Shown here piece by piece: positions 1 through 8,441 of a DNA stretch of 64,000 nucleotides. The position numbers were made by a program, and so were the translations under genes. The stretch covers positions 1 through 64,000 of the forward strand of contig RFGF01000127.1 of the NCBI GenBank assembly GCA_003695915.1. The letters are read 5' to 3'. Below the pieces are notes generated by a model. It was not told the DNA's origin, searched no databases, and saw only the letters and a program-made list of their open reading frames with translations. Origin of the DNA: Nitrospirota bacterium (lineage in GTDB: Bacteria > Nitrospirota > Nitrospiria > Nitrospirales > UBA8639). Within the stretch, counting starts at the first letter, position 1. Each line of letters opens with the position of its first letter.

Positions 1-274
1 CCCCGACCTTGATTGCGATGGCCCTCAACACTTCCTGACGTTTGGATTCGTCAGCCGCATTCACATTAAAGAAAACCGCCTCAACACCCTGCGCACGGAT
101 GTCGGCTACGATACGATCCACGTTCGGCAATGTCGCCTTCCGGTCCAAATGCACCCCGAAAATATGGAATCCCAAGCTCGCGAGTTCCAACGCCGTCGCT
201 TCACCGAACCCGCTGGATGCGCCCAGTATTAAAGCCCATTGCCCATTACCCTTGCGTTCATTGCGCTCCATCAT
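1..274 (-). CDS. Short-chain dehydrogenase/reductase, N-terminal part (runs off the window)
   Basis: About 91 residues are visible; the rest lies beyond the window edge. Residues 13-30 hold the Rossmann dinucleotide-binding motif GASSGFGEATA after a short strand (WALILG), typical of the SDR superfamily (NAD(P)-dependent oxidoreductases). Two tandem ATG codons open the frame; the outer one at 274 is preceded by AGGAA at a sensible distance. It lies 147 bp downstream of fabH on the same strand, so a role in fatty acid reduction (FabG- or FabI-like) is possible. The catalytic Tyr-Lys pair is outside the window, and neither substrate nor exact family can be decided here. Confidence 0.85.
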   Translation of the reverse strand, partial: MMERNERKGNGQWALILGASSGFGEATALELASLGFHIFGVHLDRKATLPNVDRIVADIRAQGVEAVFFNVNAADESKRQEVLRAIAIKVG

Positions 275-421
275 GTCTGTGTTCCTAATTCGTTGTGAAC
301 GTTTTCCTTTTCGCTCTCGAGAAACTGGCTAGGAGACTCGGCCATGTCCATGGGTAAAAGATCGGAACCTGCACACCGTCATTCCCAGCGAACCGCTGTC
401 TGCATTATGCATCTGTTGCCG

Positions 422-1396
422 TCACCATCGAATCAAGCCAGCCCCCCATGTCAACCCAGCGCCAAAGGCCGCGATCAACACCCGCATTCCTTTTCGGATG
501 CGACCGTTTCTCACGGCTTCATCTATTGCCAATGGAATCGACGCAGCGGACGTATTGCCCAAGCGATCCAGATTGATCACGGTTTTGTTCATGGGAAGCC
601 CTAACCGCTGTCCAACAGCTTGAAGAATACGAATGTTGGCTTGATGGGGAATAAAGAGATCGATTTGCTCTATCGATACATTGGTCACGGCCAAAACCTC
701 TCGCACCGCTTCCTCCATCGTTTTCACGGCGATCTTGAACGTCTCGTTCCCCCGCATCTTGATATAGGGGAGCTTGTTTTGAATGATGTGCTCGCTGGCC
801 GGGTACCGGGATCCTCCTCCAGGCACCTCGATTACATGAGCCAATTGTCCATTGGCGTGGAGGCGAACGGCTTGAATGCCAACATCGTCGTTCGTGGGTC
901 CCACAACAACGGCGCCAGCTCCATCGCCAAACAACACACAGGTGTTTCGATCTGTCCAGTCGGTAATGACCGACATCACCTCCGCACCAATCACGAGCAC
1001 AGCTCGAGCGCCTGTCCGGACATAGGCATCCGCGATGGTCAAGGCATAGAGAAACCCGCAACAGGCTGCGCCGACGTCGCAGGCGGCAGCTCGCGTTGCA
1101 CCTAGGTGATGCTGAACCAGACAGGCGGTCGCCGGCAATGGGGAATCCCCGGTACAGGTGGCAACCAAAATCAAATCCAGATCCGAAGCCGAAAGCTTGG
1201 CCGCTGCTAAAGCCTGACGGCCTGCGCGAGTGGCAAGATCGGAACACGGTTGGCCAGATTTAGCGATACGACGTTCACGAATGCCTGTTCGTTCGCGAAT
1301 CCAGACATCGGAGGTCTCGACCATGCGCTCGAGTTCGGCATTGGTCAATACCTGATCGGGAACATAGGAACCGGTACCGAGAATTTGACTGTTCAT
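422..1396 (-). CDS. fabH: 3-oxoacyl-[acyl-carrier-protein] synthase III (FabH)
   Basis: This enzyme starts type II fatty acid synthesis in the cytosol by condensing an acyl-CoA primer with malonyl-ACP. The 324-residue protein has the family's usual length and the full catalytic triad: Cys112 in DVGAACCGF, His251 in IPHQAN and Asn281 in LGNTSAAS. The glycine-rich GDGAGAVV stretch near 158-165 is also conserved. Its ATG directly abuts the plsX stop codon (TGA-ATG), so the two are almost certainly translationally coupled. plsX-fabH pairing is a common bacterial arrangement linking fatty acid initiation with phospholipid acylation. Chain-length preference of the primer cannot be read from the sequence. 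Confidence 0.97.
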   Translation of the reverse strand: MNSQILGTGSYVPDQVLTNAELERMVETSDVWIRERTGIRERRIAKSGQPCSDLATRAGRQALAAAKLSASDLDLILVATCTGDSPLPATACLVQHHLGATRAAACDVGAACCGFLYALTIADAYVRTGARAVLVIGAEVMSVITDWTDRNTCVLFGDGAGAVVVGPTNDDVGIQAVRLHANGQLAHVIEVPGGGSRYPASEHIIQNKLPYIKMRGNETFKIAVKTMEEAVREVLAVTNVSIEQIDLFIPHQANIRILQAVGQRLGLPMNKTVINLDRLGNTSAASIPLAIDEAVRNGRIRKGMRVLIAAFGAGLTWGAGLIRW

Positions 1397-2425
1397 TCAT
1401 GTTTGTGGGAAGGAAGGCACCGGCGTCGAGCCAGACAATCCCACCCGAATATCTTCCGCGATTCGCTCAATCAGCCCTTTTTCCACTAACATGCTGGCTC
1501 GAGCTAGAGCGTTTTTGAAGGCTTTGGCCGATGACCGGCCGTGACAAATCATGCAGACTCCGTTGACACCGAGCAACGGGGCACCACCGAATTCGGCATA
1601 ATCGACACGGCGACGAAGTCGCAGTAAAGGACCGGCAAGAAACAGATATCCTATTCGTCCAATTCGCGAATTCGCAATTTCTTTCATCAACATTTTTTTG
1701 ATGGCATCCGCAAGTCCTTCGGAAATTTTGAGAGCCACGTTACCCAGAAATCCATCGCAGACGATGACATCGGCATTGCCGCTGTACACGTCGCGCCCTT
1801 CCACATTTCCGATAAAATTCAACGAGCTGTTTTTCAAGAGTCGAAAGGCCTCCTTCGTCACCTCATTGCCCTTTGTATCCTCCTCGCCAATGCTGAGAAG
1901 TCCGACGCGCGGACGCGAGGTTTCGAGGACATGCTTGGCATATTCGGACCCCATCACGCCGAACTGATAGAGTTGTTGAGGGGTACAATCGACCGTCGCG
2001 CCAACATCGAGCATGACGGCGGTTCCTTGGCGAGTAGGCAGACTCGCAGCGATTGCCGGGCGCTCAACCCCTTTGATGGTTCCTAGCAGAAGAAACGCCG
2101 CGACCATCGTGGCGCCGGTATTTCCTGCACTCACAACGGCATTCGCTCGGCCTGATTTTACGAGATCCGTTGCCACCCAAATCGATGAATCCCGTTTCTT
2201 CCGTGCGATCGTGGATGGCGGCTCATGCATTTCCACCACTTGGGACGCATGGCAAATCTCGAGTTCGCTCCGGCGGCCGCGCAGCGAGTCGAGTTGGCGC
2301 TTCAACTGCGCCTGGTCCCCGACCAGGATGACCTTGATGCCCCATTCTCGCGCTGCCTGAACGGCACCTTCCACGGCTGGGCCCACACCATAATCACCCC
2401 CCATCGTATCAAGCGCAATCCTCAT
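1397..2425 (-). CDS. plsX: Phosphate acyltransferase PlsX
   Basis: PlsX converts acyl-ACP to acyl-phosphate, the donor for glycerol-3-phosphate acylation by PlsY in phospholipid synthesis; it is a peripheral membrane enzyme. The 342-residue product starts MRIALDTMGGDYG, the typical PlsX N-terminus, and carries the conserved VDCTPQQLYQFGVMGSEYA and DGFLGNVALK blocks. A longer frame starting at a TTG at 2464 exists, but family alignment from memory and the MGGD-proximal start favour the ATG at 2425. It sits between rpmF and fabH in the common rpmF-plsX-fabH order. Confidence 0.95.
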   Translation of the reverse strand: MRIALDTMGGDYGVGPAVEGAVQAAREWGIKVILVGDQAQLKRQLDSLRGRRSELEICHASQVVEMHEPPSTIARKKRDSSIWVATDLVKSGRANAVVSAGNTGATMVAAFLLLGTIKGVERPAIAASLPTRQGTAVMLDVGATVDCTPQQLYQFGVMGSEYAKHVLETSRPRVGLLSIGEEDTKGNEVTKEAFRLLKNSSLNFIGNVEGRDVYSGNADVIVCDGFLGNVALKISEGLADAIKKMLMKEIANSRIGRIGYLFLAGPLLRLRRRVDYAEFGGAPLLGVNGVCMICHGRSSAKAFKNALARASMLVEKGLIERIAEDIRVGLSGSTPVPSFPQT

Positions 2426-2473
2426 AGGATGTGGAATACAGAACGATACATTCAAAAACGACAAACGCGCAGG

Positions 2474-2656
2474 TCAGGCTTCTTCTACAGCAATGACAGC
2501 CCGACCTTTATACGTCCCGCAATTCAGACAGGTGGCATGCGGCAATTTGGGCTCGTGACATTGGGGACATAAGGATAAATTCGGAGGCGAGAGCTTCTTG
2601 TGCGTTCGCCTCTTGTCACGCCGTGCACGAGATATTTTGTGTTTAGGATTAGCCAT
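2474..2656 (-). CDS. rpmF: 50S ribosomal protein L32
   Basis: A 60-residue bL32 of the large ribosomal subunit. The basic N-terminus (MANPKHKISRARRDKRR) and a zinc-ribbon with two Cys pairs, CPQC and CLNC, identify it, so this is the zinc-binding form. It lies 20 bp downstream of the DUF177 gene and upstream of plsX. The DUF177-rpmF-plsX-fabH order is widely conserved and ties ribosome and membrane-lipid output together. Confidence 0.97.
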   Translation of the reverse strand: MANPKHKISRARRDKRRTHKKLSPPNLSLCPQCHEPKLPHATCLNCGTYKGRAVIAVEEA

Positions 2657-2676
2657 GATGAATCCTTCCGTAGGCT

Positions 2677-3327
2677 TTAACGTCGTCTTAGGATGGATTT
2701 CGAACGGCGAGGAACCGGGGGTTGACTCGACTCGATCCGGTCGGCCAAAGCTTGAAGATTTGCAAAATGCGGAGAATACGCCGGTTTATCTGCGCATCCG
2801 CAGACCCCATGGTTCAGATTCTGCCCGCAATCTTGACAAAGCCCACGACATTCAGGGGTGCAGAGCGGTTGCAAAGGGGTCGCAAGAATCACATGTTCTC
2901 GAAAGATTGGTGCGAAAACGAGCCGGATCCCATCGCATGGATACCATTCATCTTCTAGCTCGTCTAGCGTCATAGGCTCATTCATCCTCCGCCCTCGAGG
3001 TGGACCTACACTTTTTTTGTGTTCGTGTTGAAACGTACCCTGGATAGCGATTGCCATCGGATCTTGAAATTCTTGCAGGCACCGGACGCATTCTCGCACA
3101 ATGGTTCCGAAGAGCGTACCTTGGAAAAATGCCTCGCCCTCGGAGTTCGCTAACTTTGTCACGTGCCCAATCCAATGAAAATTGCTGAGCATGCGCCCAT
3201 CATCGCTAGGTAGCTCCAATTGCTCCGGGGTCACAATCCAATCCATATCGCTTCCATTCGGACCGATATCTTGAAGCAGCAAATTAAGCGAATACTCCCG
3301 CTTGTTGTTTCCAATAGCATGAGACAT
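2677..3327 (-). CDS. DUF177 (YceD-family) protein
   Basis: A 216-residue member of the DUF177/YceD family, which almost always precedes rpmF. In E. coli and plants family members have been linked to 23S rRNA accumulation; that is family knowledge and untested here. Two cysteine clusters are visible: CVRCLQEF in the middle and a C-terminal C-x3-C-x3-C-x2-C pattern (CTPECRGLCQDCGQN), which could bind metal. An upstream GTG at 3378 keeps the frame open, but the ATG at 3327 has a strong AGGAGG about ten bases ahead and is the better start. Confidence 0.88.
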   Translation of the reverse strand: MSHAIGNNKREYSLNLLLQDIGPNGSDMDWIVTPEQLELPSDDGRMLSNFHWIGHVTKLANSEGEAFFQGTLFGTIVRECVRCLQEFQDPMAIAIQGTFQHEHKKSVGPPRGRRMNEPMTLDELEDEWYPCDGIRLVFAPIFREHVILATPLQPLCTPECRGLCQDCGQNLNHGVCGCADKPAYSPHFANLQALADRIESSQPPVPRRSKSILRRR

Positions 3328-3469
3328 GGCCTTTTCCCTCCTTCTCGTTCTTGAGGGACTACTCACTTTGATCGACACATACGCAACCGACTTGCGCTGG
3401 TCGTTCCAACTCCATGCGTTTTACACCTAACCAAATGCTGGAACGCTTGACGCGCTCCCTTCCGATGGC

Positions 3470-3700
3470 CTACTTGATTTCTTCGGCAAAAGCCAAAAAT
3501 GCCAACTGTCGTGCCCGTTTTATCGCCGTCGTTAATCGCCGTTGATGGCGCAAGCAGTTTCCGGACGTCCGCCGCGGAATGATTCGTCCACGTTCCGTCA
3601 CAAAATTTCTCAATAGGTTGACATCCTTATAGTCGATCGGCGTATTGTCGTGGCAAAATCGGCAAATTCGTCTACGCTGAAAAAGCTTTCCTCGATCCAC
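3470..3700 (-). CDS. rpsR: 30S ribosomal protein S18
   Basis: A 76-residue bS18 of the small subunit platform, which pairs with S6. The core signature [20 protein letters not shown] and the basic C-terminus are intact. Cys13, Cys16 and Cys49 suggest the zinc-type (C+) form of S18. Translation starts at a GTG; an in-frame TAG two codons upstream rules out a longer product. It follows rpsF-ssb in the usual order, but rplI, often the next gene, is not here. Confidence 0.96.
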   Translation of the reverse strand: MDRGKLFQRRRICRFCHDNTPIDYKDVNLLRNFVTERGRIIPRRTSGNCLRHQRRLTTAIKRARQLAFLAFAEEIK

Positions 3701-3725
3701 GCGCTATCCCTTTGGTTGAAACGTT

Positions 3726-3740
3726 AACATTATTAATGTT
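3726..3740. repeat. 15-bp perfect AT-rich inverted repeat between ssb and rpsR
   Basis: AACATTA-T-TAATGTT is a perfect 7-bp inverted repeat around one central base. It abuts the ssb stop codon and lies 25 bp before the rpsR start. It is strikingly AT-rich for this genome. It could be a protein-binding operator or a processing site; the arms are too AT-rich and lack a T-run for an ordinary terminator. Confidence 0.6.
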
Positions 3741-4136
3741 TTAGGCATATTCATCAGATTCAAACGGCGGTTCGTCCAAGACCTCAGGCGATGAGAGATT
3801 TGCCCCGGATTTCTTTGGCAAAAACGTCACGCTTTGGGCAACTACCTCGTGCTTGCTTCGTCGTTGTCCATCTTCCGTTTCCCAACGACGTTGCTGAAGA
3901 CGCCCATCCACGATAGCTCCGTCGCCTTTACTTAAATATTGCCCGCAATGTTCGGCCTGCCGACCGAACACAACGATGTCGACATAACAAACCTCTTCTT
4001 TTTGATCATCGGCCTGTCGATATCGCCGATTCACCGCCAATGGAAAGTTCACGACAGGCGTACCATTCGGTGTATAGCGTAATTCAGGATTTCTGGTCAG
4101 ATTCCCAATCAAGATAACCTTATTGAACCCCCACAT
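3741..4136 (-). CDS. ssb: Single-stranded DNA-binding protein
   Basis: A 131-residue SSB with an N-terminal OB fold (FNKVILIGNLTRNPELRYTPNG, then FPLAVNRRYR) that binds ssDNA during replication and repair. The linker is short. The C-terminus ends DEPPFESDEYA instead of the canonical acidic tip closing in D-I-P-F; a PPF motif is present but six residues from the end. This may weaken or change recruitment of SSB partner proteins. The start codon overlaps the end of rpsF by 17 bp, consistent with coupled translation. Confidence 0.95.
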   Translation of the reverse strand: MWGFNKVILIGNLTRNPELRYTPNGTPVVNFPLAVNRRYRQADDQKEEVCYVDIVVFGRQAEHCGQYLSKGDGAIVDGRLQQRRWETEDGQRRSKHEVVAQSVTFLPKKSGANLSSPEVLDEPPFESDEYA

Positions 4137-4464
4137 GTTCTTGCCCTACCTCACGAGTCTCCGGCGTCGACGAAGAATCTTCCCGAAGCCGAATCGTCAA
4201 AAATTTCAAAACGGCGTCTTCCAACCGCTGAAATCGCTCCAATTCTTCCACCACAGTGCCCGGTCCTTCGAATTGAAGGCAAATATAGGTCCCTTTGCGT
4301 TCATGTTCAATTTCATAGGCCAATTTTCTTTTCCCCAAGTTTTCGACCTTCCGCACCGTTGCCCCATTTCGCTCTAAAAGTTCCTTCATCCGCTCGATCA
4401 CTTTTTCCACCTCTTCATCAGTGAGCGAGGTACGGAGGATACTTACTGACTCATACAATCGCAT
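4120..4464 (-). CDS. rpsF: 30S ribosomal protein S6
   Basis: A 114-residue bS6 (MRLYESVSILRTSLTDEEV...), a small-subunit platform protein that binds 16S rRNA with S18. The conserved LGKRKLAYEI segment and the mixed-charge tail are present. An upstream GTG at 4470 is in frame but falls inside the GAGG Shine-Dalgarno sequence that serves the ATG at 4464, so the shorter start is preferred. First gene of the rpsF-ssb-rpsR operon. Confidence 0.96.
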   Translation of the reverse strand: MRLYESVSILRTSLTDEEVEKVIERMKELLERNGATVRKVENLGKRKLAYEIEHERKGTYICLQFEGPGTVVEELERFQRLEDAVLKFLTIRLREDSSSTPETREVGQEHVGVQ

Positions 4465-4540
4465 AGACACCTCATTGGCGATAGTTGTCTGTCATGCAAT
4501 TCTTGTGAATTAACAAGCACTTGAGAAGGATTGCGACGCT

Positions 4541-4569
4541 ATCATAGCAAAAAATTGGTGTCAAACCAA
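4541..4569 (-). promoter_or_regulatory. Putative sigma-70 promoter for rpsF-ssb-rpsR
   Basis: On the minus strand TTGGTT (4564-4569) and TATGAT (4541-4546) are separated by 17 bp, and the -10 is extended by TGC directly upstream. Transcription would start near 4534, giving a leader of about 70 nt. A small hairpin (CTTGT/ACAAG) can form in that leader. No other good promoter lies between ychF and rpsF. Confidence 0.55.
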
Positions 4570-4685
4570 CCATGGTGCCGTATTGCGATTTGCCGCCCAA
4601 CTGCCAAATGACTTTCGCCACGTCATTCTTTCACCACATCATCGCGAAAGTTCTATCGGCAACAGGACTCCAGTCATCACCGACC

Positions 4686-5777
4686 TTACACATTAAAGCG
4701 GAAATAGACCACATCGCCATCTTGGATGACATAATCCCGCCCTTCTAGGCGAAACAATCCCTTTTCTTTGACAGCAGCCAGTGTGCCGCAAGCGACCAAG
4801 TCTTCAAAGGCAAACACTTCTGCTCGGATAAACCCGCGCTGCATGTCCGAATGAATTTTCCCGGCCGCCTCTCGAGCCGTAGTATGCTTTCGAATGGTCC
4901 AGGCGCGTGCCTCTTCTTCTCCGGCGGTAAAAAACGTTATCAGGCCCAACATGTCATTGACGACGGCCATCAGCCGTTGCAAACCGGATTCGTTCATGCC
5001 TAAGGCCTGAAAGAATTCCTCCCGTTCCGATGCCGGCAAGGAGGCCACTTCAGCTTCTACCTTGCCAGCAAGAACGATCGCCGAAGTCTGCCGTTCCCGA
5101 GCGAGATTGAGCACCGCCTGCACGACGGGATCGTCAGGCTCGGCATCTTCCGATACATTGGCGACAAACACCACAGGCTTAGCCGTCAATAACTGGTAGT
5201 CCTTCAACCGCTTTTGCTCTTCTGGATCCGTCACCCGACCGGAGAGCCAGCAGCCTTCTGCCAACAAGCTCTCTACACGTGATACGACATCCAACTCCTT
5301 TTTCACCGCTGCATCTCCAGTCCGCAGTCGTTTTTCTAGCCGCTCTCGGCGCCGCTCTATAATCGCCAAATCAGCCAAAATCAATTCGTTTTCGATAATC
5401 GCCACATCCCGGACTGGATCCACCTCTCCCGGCACATGAACCACTTCAGGATCGTCAAAGCACCGTACCAAATGAAGCAGCGCATCGACCTCTCGGATTT
5501 GGCCCAGAAACTGATTGCCCAAACCTTCCCCGCGACTCGCTCCTTGGACCAATCCCGCAATATCCCGCACCTCGAGCGTACCAGGCGTTACTTTTTTTGA
5601 CCGAAACTTTTCCGCCAAAACACTCAAACGGGGGTCCGGAATCACGGAAACCCCGACATTGGACTCCACCGTCGAAAACGGATAATTGGCGACCAATCCT
5701 TGGCCGCCTACCAAGGCGTTAAACACCGATGTTTTGCCGACATTGGGAAGCCCGATGATTCCACAACTCAATCCCAT
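4686..5777 (-). CDS. ychF: Redox-regulated ATPase/GTPase YchF
   Basis: A 363-residue Obg-family P-loop NTPase, the length of E. coli YchF, which prefers ATP and associates with ribosomes. The G1 loop GLPNVGKTS lies at residues 9-17, a DIAGLVQGAS G3 block follows, and the C-terminal TGS-like domain ends in DGDVVYFRFNV, the family hallmark. The frame extends to a TTG at 5786 but the ATG at 5777, five bases after the pth stop, fits the family N-terminus. pth-ychF adjacency is common in bacteria. Confidence 0.96.
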   Translation of the reverse strand: MGLSCGIIGLPNVGKTSVFNALVGGQGLVANYPFSTVESNVGVSVIPDPRLSVLAEKFRSKKVTPGTLEVRDIAGLVQGASRGEGLGNQFLGQIREVDALLHLVRCFDDPEVVHVPGEVDPVRDVAIIENELILADLAIIERRRERLEKRLRTGDAAVKKELDVVSRVESLLAEGCWLSGRVTDPEEQKRLKDYQLLTAKPVVFVANVSEDAEPDDPVVQAVLNLARERQTSAIVLAGKVEAEVASLPASEREEFFQALGMNESGLQRLMAVVNDMLGLITFFTAGEEEARAWTIRKHTTAREAAGKIHSDMQRGFIRAEVFAFEDLVACGTLAAVKEKGLFRLEGRDYVIQDGDVVYFRFNV

Positions 5778-5782
5778 AGATC

Positions 5783-6367
5783 TCAACCCAGCTGTTGTCC
5801 TTTTTTCGCTCGGACATTAAACCGATTCATCGCTTGTCCAACGCCTTCGTTCAGGATGCATTCCAACGCATCGACACCACGAGATAGGACCTGATCAACT
5901 AAAGGAAGTTCCTCGGAGTTAAAGGGAGACAGGACGTAATCGGCAGGATCGCCATGATCCGGTGGGCGTCCGATTCCGATCTTTACCCGAATAAATTCTT
6001 CGGTCTGAAGGGCGAGGAGCACTGACTGAACACCGTTATGGCCTCCCGCGCCCCCACGGGTTTTGATGCGAATTGTTCCTAGTTTCAGATCCAAATCATC
6101 GTGAACGACAATGAGCTCCTGCGAACGAATCCCGAAGCAATCCACCAGACGGCTGACGACCGGCCCCGTTTGATTCATCCAGGCATTGGGCAAAGCCAGC
6201 ACAACGACATTTGATCCCACATAGCCTGAACACTGCCGTGCAGAAGGGGTTTCCATCCATGAGAGTTGCCAGCGATCCGCCGCTCGTTCCAAGACCATCC
6301 TGCCAATATTGTGACGCGTCTTGGCATACTGCTGCCCCGGATTGCCCAACCCAACGATAAGATACAA
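5783..6367 (-). CDS. pth: Peptidyl-tRNA hydrolase
   Basis: Pth releases peptides from peptidyl-tRNA dropped by stalled ribosomes. The 194-residue protein keeps the active-site set: Asn9 in GLGNPG, His19 in TRHNIG, Asn65 in WMNQTG, Asp90 in VHDDLDL and Asn111 in GGAGGHNG. Translation appears to start at a TTG eight bases after the rplY stop; no ATG gives a family-like N-terminus. The gene is embedded in rplY-pth-ychF, an order conserved in many phyla. Confidence 0.96.
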   Translation of the reverse strand: MYLIVGLGNPGQQYAKTRHNIGRMVLERAADRWQLSWMETPSARQCSGYVGSNVVVLALPNAWMNQTGPVVSRLVDCFGIRSQELIVVHDDLDLKLGTIRIKTRGGAGGHNGVQSVLLALQTEEFIRVKIGIGRPPDHGDPADYVLSPFNSEELPLVDQVLSRGVDALECILNEGVGQAMNRFNVRAKKGQQLG

Positions 6368-6375
6368 GATGACGA

Positions 6376-7068
6376 TTACTTCGCTTCTTTCGACTCAGTG
6401 GAACCGGACGTTTCTCCTGCTTTGCTCTTCTGGGCAATCGCTTCCGTTTCACCTGGACTTACCCCGGCTTCCTCTCGTGTCAACAACGCTTCCAATTTCG
6501 CCTCGGAAATCTTTGATGCCACTGCGGCAATCTTGGCTTCTGGATCTTCCAATACCCTTACGCCACTCGGCACAGCCAAATCCTTCACCGCGATACCCTG
6601 GCCAACTTCCAGACCGGCCACATTCACTTCCAAATGATCGGGGATGTCTCCGGGCAGACACTCGACCAAGACCTCCCGAAGAGGATTTTGTAACACCCCC
6701 CCGGCCTTCACACCCACCGGCATGCCGCCTACCAAGGTGACAGGAATTTTCACGCGAAGCGGCTTGTCCATGGCGACTTCGAATAAGTCAATATGGAGGA
6801 TGGCCCCAGTAATAGGATCACGTTGATAATCCTGCAATACGGCATATCGTTCTTCGGTCTCATCGCCCCCCTTGATCCGCACAGCCAACAACCCCATATG
6901 TCCCCGCTTGGCTACAATCGCATCCCGCGCAAATTTTGGGGCTATGGCGAGAAGACGAGACTGACCCTGCCCATACAAAACCGCCGGGATCTTCCCATTT
7001 CGACGAGTGTGTCGTGCTCCACCTTTTCCGGCACGATGACGAGGTTCTACTTCAATTTCGAGTTTCAT
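6376..7068 (-). CDS. rplY: 50S ribosomal protein L25 (CTC form)
   Basis: A 230-residue bL25 of the long, two-domain general-stress (CTC) type that binds 5S rRNA. The N-terminal 5S-binding domain (RNGKIPAVLYGQGQ, then LQDYQRDPITGAILHIDLFEV) is followed by the beta-rich C-terminal domain and a Glu/Ala/Ser-rich tail. Start chosen at ATG 7068 because GGAGG sits eight bases upstream; an ATG at 7083 overlaps that Shine-Dalgarno. First gene of rplY-pth-ychF. The 298 bp upstream to prs contain no other gene I can support. Confidence 0.95.
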   Translation of the reverse strand: MKLEIEVEPRHRAGKGGARHTRRNGKIPAVLYGQGQSRLLAIAPKFARDAIVAKRGHMGLLAVRIKGGDETEERYAVLQDYQRDPITGAILHIDLFEVAMDKPLRVKIPVTLVGGMPVGVKAGGVLQNPLREVLVECLPGDIPDHLEVNVAGLEVGQGIAVKDLAVPSGVRVLEDPEAKIAAVASKISEAKLEALLTREEAGVSPGETEAIAQKSKAGETSGSTESKEAK

Positions 7069-7366
7069 GGTCGCATCCTCCATTCACACATGTCATTCAG
7101 CCAGATTTCAACAGTATCACTCGCCCCCTCGGCCTGCATCCTATTAGACCTCCTCTGACAAGCCTTCGCGGAAGCGAACCCCATTTTCACATCTCCTTCT
7201 TTCATTGCTCTTCATACTCTTCTCTTCAGAGCTTGAGCCTATCTTTCTCGCTCTTTACCACAAATCTGAGCGATCCTGCCAGTCAAAGGCCGAGCAAGAA
7301 AAGCAAAAGATGAGTTCGTTTTTTTAAAGAAGGTCAACCAGGCAGGAACTGCTGACTGGAACGCAC

Positions 7367-8314
7367 TTATACAAACAACGATGTCACCGATTCCTCACGA
7401 TGGATCCGAAGAATAGCTTCCCCGAGCAATGGAGCAACAGTCAGCGCACGTAATTTAGGACATTGCCGATCCCGTCCGTTCAACGGAATGGTGTTGGTGA
7501 CCACCACCTCTTCGAGACAGGAGGCTTGGAGCCGCTCCAACGCAGGACCAGACAGCACAGCGTGAGTACAGCCCGCCCACACACTCAATGCGCCATTATC
7601 CGCACAAACTTGCGCAGTTTGGACAATCGTGCCGGCTGTATCAATCATATCGTCCAAAATGACGGCATGCTTCCCGTTCACATCGCCGATCACGTTCATA
7701 ATTTGAGCCTTGTTTGCACCCTCTCGCCGCTTATCAATAATGGCCAAAGCCGCATCGAGCCGTTTCGCAAAAGCCCGCGCCCGCTCGACTCCACCCGCAT
7801 CTGGAGACACAATCACCACATTTTGCATATTGCGCTTTCGAAGATAGTCCAGCAAAACCGGCGTGGCGTACAGGTGATCGACAGGAATATTAAAAAAGCC
7901 CTGAATCGGGCCAGCATGAAGGTCCATGGTCAATACTCGTTGGGCCCCAGCCGTGGTCAGAAGATCGGCCACCAGTTTGGCGCTGATCGGCACCCGGGGT
8001 TGATCCTTCCGATCCTGACGAGCATAACCGTAATAGGGAATCACCGCCGTAATGCGGGACGCCGAGGATCGTTTCACCGCATCGATCATGATCAGCAATT
8101 CCATGATGGAAGTATTGACAGGTGGACAGCAAGACTGGATCAAGAAGACATCGGCCCCGCGAACGTTTTCTTCAATTCGAACCCGGATCTCCCCGTCGCT
8201 GAAGGTGGTGACCGTCGCTTGTCCCAGAGGCTGGCCGATATACTCTGCGATTTCTTCGGCCAAGGCACGATTGGAATTACCAGAAAAGAGTTTCAATGCT
8301 TTGCCTGTGATCAT
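7367..8314 (-). CDS. prs: Ribose-phosphate pyrophosphokinase (PRPP synthetase)
   Basis: Prs makes phosphoribosyl pyrophosphate from ribose 5-phosphate and ATP for nucleotide, His and Trp synthesis. The 315-residue protein is of class I size and shows the flexible catalytic loop ([11 protein letters not shown]), the metal/ATP motif [12 protein letters not shown] and the PRPP-binding loop DDMIDTAGT. It begins at an ATG about 55 nt after a well-placed promoter, with only a weak ribosome-binding site. Confidence 0.97.
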   Translation of the reverse strand: MITGKALKLFSGNSNRALAEEIAEYIGQPLGQATVTTFSDGEIRVRIEENVRGADVFLIQSCCPPVNTSIMELLIMIDAVKRSSASRITAVIPYYGYARQDRKDQPRVPISAKLVADLLTTAGAQRVLTMDLHAGPIQGFFNIPVDHLYATPVLLDYLRKRNMQNVVIVSPDAGGVERARAFAKRLDAALAIIDKRREGANKAQIMNVIGDVNGKHAVILDDMIDTAGTIVQTAQVCADNGALSVWAGCTHAVLSGPALERLQASCLEEVVVTNTIPLNGRDRQCPKLRALTVAPLLGEAILRIHREESVTSLFV

Positions 8315-8372
8315 CGATTGCGAGCAATTCAGTTGGATTACACTACCTTTCAGACCTCGATGCGGGATTTCA

Positions 8373-8401
8373 AAAGTACTGAAGCTTTACAGTGTTGTCA
8401 A
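8373..8401 (-). promoter_or_regulatory. Putative sigma-70 promoter for prs
   Basis: On the minus strand a perfect -35 TTGACA (8396-8401) and a -10 TACTTT (8373-8378) are separated by exactly 17 bp. It lies between ispE and prs, with a predicted leader of about 50-55 nt to the prs ATG. This would uncouple prs from the pilus/ispE block upstream. Confidence 0.65.
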
Positions 8402-8441
8402 CCGACTCTCAAGAGCCTCATGATGAGCCATCCAGAACCTC

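Noticed and set aside
7069-7366. Small frame upstream of rplY (about 39 codons, with GGAG-like sequences)
   Set aside because: It overlaps the rplY start region, has no resemblance to known leaders and could arise by chance.
8315-8441. Possible tRNA-Gln between ispE and prs, as found in some phyla
   Set aside because: Neither strand folds into a cloverleaf and no TTCGA-type T-loop is present; the gap instead holds a good promoter.
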